Shown: in pieces, positions 62,401 through 64,000 of the stretch
Numbering within the stretch: position 1 is the stretch's first letter
How the letters are laid out: every line of letters starts with the position of its first letter
Assembly (NCBI GenBank): GCA_020631735.1
Contig: CM036223.1
Location: forward strand, 54,984,456 to 55,048,455
DNA from: Saccharum officinarum
Lineage: Eukaryota > Streptophyta > Magnoliopsida > Poales > Poaceae
Direction: 5' to 3'
Length of the DNA stretch: 64,000 bases
Position numbers and translations under genes: made by a program
Notes under the pieces: model-generated
The model's input: only the letters and a program-made list of their open reading frames with translations
The model's database searches: none
What the model was told of the DNA's origin: nothing

Positions 62401-63436
62401 TCTTTCACATAAAACGGAAGATGAATGAGGAGAGACTAAGCATTTCAGGTTAGATGACGAAGGGTGTCTGTGGTTTAAGGATAGGTTAGTGGTACCTAAG
62501 GACCGAGAGCTTAGAGATCAGATCCTGTCCGAAGCACATTCGTCCAAGTTGTCCATCCATCCTGGTAGTAAATAAGATGTATTATGATTTGAAGCCACTT
62601 TATTGGTGGACCAAGATGCGGAAAGAGATAGCTGCATATGTTGCTAGATGTGACACCTGTTGCAGAGTTAAAGCTGTGCACATGAAAGCTGGGCTACTTC
62701 AGCCACTTTCCATTCCAGGCTGGAAATGGGAGAGATAAGTATGGATTTCATTGTCGGACTTTCTCCTACTGTCAAAAATCATAACTCTATTTGGGTAATT
62801 GTGATCGTTTGACCAAATCAGCTCACTTCATCCCAGTGAGAGTGGACTATCGTCCCACTGACTATGCTGGTTGTACTTCAATCAGATAGTCCGGCTTCAT
62901 GAGATACCTCGTACTATCGTTTCTGACCGTGGTCCCCAGTTCACTGCTCGCTTTGGGAGCATTTGCATCACCTTCTGGGAACCAAGTTAGTGAGAAGCTC
63001 TGCTTATCACCCCCAGACATCGGAAAGACAGAACGAGTTAACCAAATCTTGGAAGATCTGTTGCGAGCATGCGTCATTTCATCCAAGGGTTCTTGGAAAA
63101 ATGGTTACCTTTAGCCGAATTCTCGTACATAACAGTTATCAAGAGAGTATTAAGATGGCCCATTCGAAGCTTTGTACGGTCGAAAGTGTCGAACTCCACT
63201 AAAACTTGGTAGAAGCTGGAAGAAGGTATTATGGCATTGTTTTGTCCAGGAAGCCGAGGAACCAAGTCCGTACCATCCAGAAACACATGGCTGCAGCACA
63301 GCGAGACAGAAAAGCTATGCGGATCGTCGTAGAAAACCACTCGAATTTGAAGTTGGAGACTTCGTTTATTTGAAAGTTTCTCAATGAAGAGTGTCCAACG
63401 TTTTTGGTGTTAAGCGGAAACTTGACACCAAGATAC
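59448..63436 (+). pseudogene. gag-pol of element C, frameshifted
   Basis: ATG at 59448 follows CATTTTGCAG directly. Gag starts MSYNLRRGRGNEEEQ, has a proline-rich stretch and a capsid region (FKDFLDTKLPLFKEAEEP), and loses one base near 60062. The zinc knuckle [14 protein letters not shown] lies near 60380-60420, protease [11 protein letters not shown] near 60556, RT with FIDD near 61498, RNase H near 61920, integrase near 62560-63200. From about 61230 to the gap there are at least ten single-base losses, about one per 200 bases, most evident by comparison with element A. In-frame nonsense substitutions are few. The damage therefore looks more like sequence error near a contig end than natural decay. 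The polyprotein may be intact in the plant. Confidence 0.9.
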
Positions 63437-63536
63437 NNNNNNNNNNNNNNNNNNNNNNNNNNNNNNNNNNNNNNNNNNNNNNNNNNNNNNNNNNNNNNNN
63501 NNNNNNNNNNNNNNNNNNNNNNNNNNNNNNNNNNNN
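63437..63536. other. assembly gap (100 N)
   Basis: Placeholder gap. It hides the end of integrase, the chromodomain-like tail and the 3' LTR of element C. Confidence 0.99.
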
Positions 63537-64000
63537 AAATCGTCACCGAGGATCTTCTGTGACGAACTGTGATGAAATGGGTTTCGTCGTGGAATGAGCG
63601 TTCATTGATTGTCTACAGTGACGAAACGACTATTTTCGTCATAGATGTGAATTCATTTGGTGACGAAATGACCATTGTCATAGAAACGATATCATTCAAT
63701 GATGAACTGTATTCGTCACTGATGTGCCCCGGTTTTTGTCATAACATGCTATTCTGTCAGGCTGCCAAACGGCGTTTGCCACGCTGGCAGCTGACGTGTT
63801 TTGCGCACGTGGCAAGTTGACGTGGCTTACACATGGCAGCTAACGTGGCTTGACACGTGGCAGCTGACGTGGCCGGTGACGTGGAGGGTCGTCGTGTCGC
63901 TTTTTTTATGGGCCACGTGGCACGCTATGATTACTCCACGTGGCTTGCTTTGATTGGTTGCCATTTTCATCACAGAACCCAGAATTTTCGTCACAGATCA
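63537..64000. mobile_element. subterminal region of a probable CACTA element
   Basis: Words of the type CGTCACAGA, GTGACGAA and TTCGTCAT recur in both orientations across 63540-63725 and again at 63967-64000, as in the subterminal arrays where CACTA (En/Spm) transposases bind. Between them (63775-63955) the word ACGTGGC occurs about eight times. No terminus or transposase is in view. Confidence 0.5.

Larger units (their letters stand above)
55797..63436 (+). mobile_element. Element C: Ty3/gypsy chromovirus with an H3-tail-like ORF
   Basis: Plus-strand element of the same family as element A. Visible parts are the second part of the 5' LTR (55797-57402), a primer-binding-like site, a leader, an intact extra ORF with a histone H3-like N-terminus (58178-58792), a spacer, gag (59448) and a pol that becomes heavily frameshifted towards the gap at 63437. 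The first part of the LTR is missing because element D inserted there and the far side lies in a gap. The 3' LTR is not visible. Confidence 0.92.

Overview
This window is nuclear DNA of a grass, most likely a panicoid such as a Miscanthus, sugarcane or sorghum relative. That is a guess from the repeat families: Tekay-type chromoviruses, a SIRE/Opie-type copia element, Stowaway and Tourist-like MITEs, and a UDP-glucose 4-epimerase gene with a plant exon layout. Three runs of exactly 100 N (4635-4734, 45907-46006, 63437-63536) are scaffold gap placeholders, so joins across them are not proven.

Layout. 1-4634: element A, the 3' part of a decayed Ty3/gypsy chromovirus and the start of its 3' LTR. 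4735-7177: intergenic DNA with a GC-rich TIR element and a broken PR-1-like gene. 7178-12801: an old minus-strand Ty1/copia element. 14943-18879: the one convincing intact host gene, a nine-exon minus-strand UDP-glucose 4-epimerase (350 aa), with a MITE in intron 2 and a fucosyltransferase fragment just upstream. 19447-23189: a Ds-like hAT element and a Mutator-like element with a perfect 9-bp target duplication. 23413-33915: a GC-rich TIR element split by element B (23991-33631), a young chromovirus with an intact 1471-codon gag-pol and an extra upstream ORF. Its left end is a giant palindrome of U5 in place of a 5' LTR. 33960-45906: AT-rich intergenic DNA with tandem repeats, MITEs, a serpin pseudogene and possible exons of an unidentified gene. 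46007-55796: element D, a minus-strand SIRE-type copia inserted in the 5' LTR of element C. 55797-63436: element C, of the same family as A, with gag-pol and a separate intact ORF before gag. 63537-64000: subterminal-type DNA of a probable CACTA element.

The outstanding observation is the extra ORF of element C (58178-58792). Its N-terminus copies the histone H3 tail in exact register (17 of 21 positions once the initiator Met is removed), keeping K4 and K9 while replacing the acetylatable K14 and K18 by Arg and His. A long coiled coil and a 65-residue tail that is about half acidic follow. The sister element A ends its integrase with a chromodomain-like module, so this family appears to encode both an H3-tail look-alike and a relative of H3-tail readers. 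All four visible ORF starts in elements B and C (upstream ORF and gag) lie directly after a CAG or TAG, which suggests that splicing separates upstream-ORF and gag expression. The second notable structure is the U5-to-U5 end of element B, flanked by a 5-bp target duplication.
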